DNA of 14,775 nucleotides from Desulfobacteraceae bacterium 4572_89 (GTDB lineage Bacteria > Desulfobacterota > Desulfobacteria > Desulfobacterales > Desulfobacteraceae). The stretch spans positions 1-14,775 of the forward strand of contig NBML01000031.1 of the NCBI GenBank assembly GCA_002085465.1, written 5' to 3'. Positions 13,584 to 14,775 of this stretch are shown piece by piece (within the stretch, counting starts at the first letter, position 1; the number at the start of each line of letters is the position of its first letter). A program made the translations under genes and the position numbers. Under the pieces are notes generated by a model. The model ran no database searches and was not told where the DNA came from. It was given only the letters and a program-made list of their open reading frames with translations.

Positions 13584-14771
13584 GTGGAAAAATCTTTGGA
13601 AGCAGCAGAAAACACAGACATTCATGAATTATCCCATGGGGACAAAGAAATTTTTTTAATCGGCACAGCCCATGTATCCAGACAAAGCGCACAATTGGTG
13701 GAAGAAACCATCCTCAATCTTGAGCCGGATACGGTGTGTGTTGAACTCTGCGCCACAAGGCTTGCTTCCATAAAGGATGCAGACCGGTGGAGAAATATGG
13801 ACATCGTCAAGGTGATCAAAGAGAAAAAAGCATTGATGCTCTTCATGAACCTTATCCTTGCATCTTTCCAGAAAAAAATTGCCGACAAATTTGATATCAA
13901 GCCTGGCCAGGAAATGATAAATGCCATTGGAGCAGCCGAAAAAACCAATGCCTTGATTGTGCCATCGGATCGCGAAATCCAGATCACCCTTACCCGGGTG
14001 TGGCGGGGCATGGGGTTCTGGGAAAAACTTAAATTAATGTTTTCCATGATATTTTCTTTTGGGGAATCCGATGGAATCCAGGAAGAAGATATCGAAAGGA
14101 TGAAGCAGGAGGATATCCTCCAGACCCTTCTGGCCGACGTGAAAGAGGCCCATCCCATCATTGAAAAAGCCCTGATTGATGAAAGGGACCAGTTTCTGGC
14201 AGAAAACATCTGCAAAGCCCCTGGGAAAAAAATTGTGGCCGTGGTGGGAGCTGCCCATGTTCCTGGAATTAAAAAATATATAGGCAATGACAAACCCATT
14301 GACCTGGCTGAGCTTAACCGGATACCTGTGGCAGGAAACATGGGTAAAATATTAAAATGGCTGATTCCAGGCCTTATTTTTCTTCTTTTTGCAGCCGGCT
14401 TTATGATGGAAGGCAAAAATGCAGGCGCTGACATGATCTGGATATGGATTGCGGCAAATGGTGTTTTTGCAGGAATTGGCGCCCTTCTGGCCCTGGCCCA
14501 CCCCTATACAATAATCTCGTCCATAGTTGCAGCCCCCTTAACCTCCTTAAATCCAATGATTGCGGCCGGCTGGGTATCCGGACTTGTGGAAGCCTTTTCC
14601 CGCAAACCAAAGGTAAGGGATTTGGAAGCCATTCCCCATGATATTGTATCCATAAAAGGATTCTGGCGGAACAATGTCACAAGGATTCTGCTGGTGGTGA
14701 TTTTCACCAACCTAGGTTCCACCATCGGCACCATGACGGCAGTGCCCCTGATGTTGAAACTGATCTCCTGA
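13584..14771 (+). CDS. TraB/PrgY-family membrane protein
   Basis: About 395 residues from a GTG start chosen because AGGTG lies eight bases upstream and a good promoter lies between it and the alternative TTG at 13479. The N-terminal half carries the TraB/GumN-type motifs: EIFLIGTAHVS (about 22-32), VCVEL (51-55) and, later, VVGAAHVPG near 219-227, with the intervening conserved LIDERD. The histidine and glutamate in these motifs are thought to form a metal-binding or hydrolase-like site. The C-terminal third has about four hydrophobic segments from residue 253 on, so the protein is anchored in the inner membrane. The prototypes TraB and PrgY of Enterococcus plasmids reduce peptide pheromone activity; the role of chromosomal bacterial homologues is not established. 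It is divergent from the small protein and recN. Confidence 0.88.
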   Translation: MEKSLEAAENTDIHELSHGDKEIFLIGTAHVSRQSAQLVEETILNLEPDTVCVELCATRLASIKDADRWRNMDIVKVIKEKKALMLFMNLILASFQKKIADKFDIKPGQEMINAIGAAEKTNALIVPSDREIQITLTRVWRGMGFWEKLKLMFSMIFSFGESDGIQEEDIERMKQEDILQTLLADVKEAHPIIEKALIDERDQFLAENICKAPGKKIVAVVGAAHVPGIKKYIGNDKPIDLAELNRIPVAGNMGKILKWLIPGLIFLLFAAGFMMEGKNAGADMIWIWIAANGVFAGIGALLALAHPYTIISSIVAAPLTSLNPMIAAGWVSGLVEAFSRKPKVRDLEAIPHDIVSIKGFWRNNVTRILLVVIFTNLGSTIGTMTAVPLMLKLIS

Positions 14772-14775
14772 TCCC

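Noticed and set aside
13622..14434. 270-codon minus-strand open frame
   Set aside because: It lies fully opposite the TraB-like gene; Ser/Arg/Ile-rich composition marks it as an antisense shadow.
1..14775. CRISPR array, insertion sequence, tRNA or rRNA genes
   Set aside because: No regularly spaced repeats, transposase motifs, terminal inverted repeats, cloverleaf patterns or rRNA-like stretches were seen.

Overview
The window looks like an ordinary chromosomal segment of a moderately AT-rich, Gram-negative Desulfobacterota bacterium, most likely Desulfobacteraceae (sulfate reducers such as Desulfobacter, Desulfobacula or Desulfotignum). This placement is inferred from protein style: a hexameric-type citrate synthase next to an FmdB-family protein, CheY-like regulators paired with Cache-type kinases, a PEP/pyruvate-binding-domain protein, and a bacterial TraB/PrgY-like protein. 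No rRNA, tRNA, CRISPR array, insertion sequence, integrase or phage gene was found. All calls come from reading the sequence, with no database search.

Layout. (1) Positions 1-509, minus: the N-terminal 169 codons of a 3-hydroxyisobutyrate dehydrogenase-family reductase that runs off the left edge. (2) Positions 724-2860, plus: a tight three-gene phospholipid operon with a CDP-alcohol phosphatidyltransferase, an LpxL/PatA-like acyltransferase and a PAP2 phosphatase whose PSGH motif reads PSGD. (3) Positions 2880-7686: a signalling block. The minus operon encodes a membrane sensor histidine kinase, a second protein with an HEIKN H-box but no recognisable ATP-binding motifs (a possible phosphotransferase or pseudokinase), and a stand-alone receiver. 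Divergent from it is a gene for a truncated PEP/pyruvate-binding (PPDK_N-like ATP-grasp) protein. Converging on that gene is a second stand-alone receiver. (4) Positions 7881-8971, plus: low-specificity threonine aldolase and a strong hairpin. (5) Positions 9010-9714, minus: a glycerophosphodiester phosphodiesterase that looks AT-richer than its neighbours. (6) Positions 9838-13438, minus: citrate synthase, an FmdB-like zinc ribbon protein, RecN and a 58-residue protein; an 18-bp perfect palindrome lies between recN and fmdB. (7) Positions 13584-14771, plus: a TraB/PrgY-like membrane protein with a GTG start and a good promoter.

How the genes may work together. The lipid operon could make and remodel a phosphatidyl-alcohol: headgroup transfer, dephosphorylation and acylation. 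The signalling block is the best candidate for something undescribed. A sensor kinase, a probable non-kinase His-phosphotransfer protein and two output-less receivers sit around an ATP-grasp domain that in other proteins binds ATP and pyruvate or PEP, which suggests a branched phosphorelay tied to central carbon metabolism. The remaining genes are housekeeping functions in conventional arrangements.
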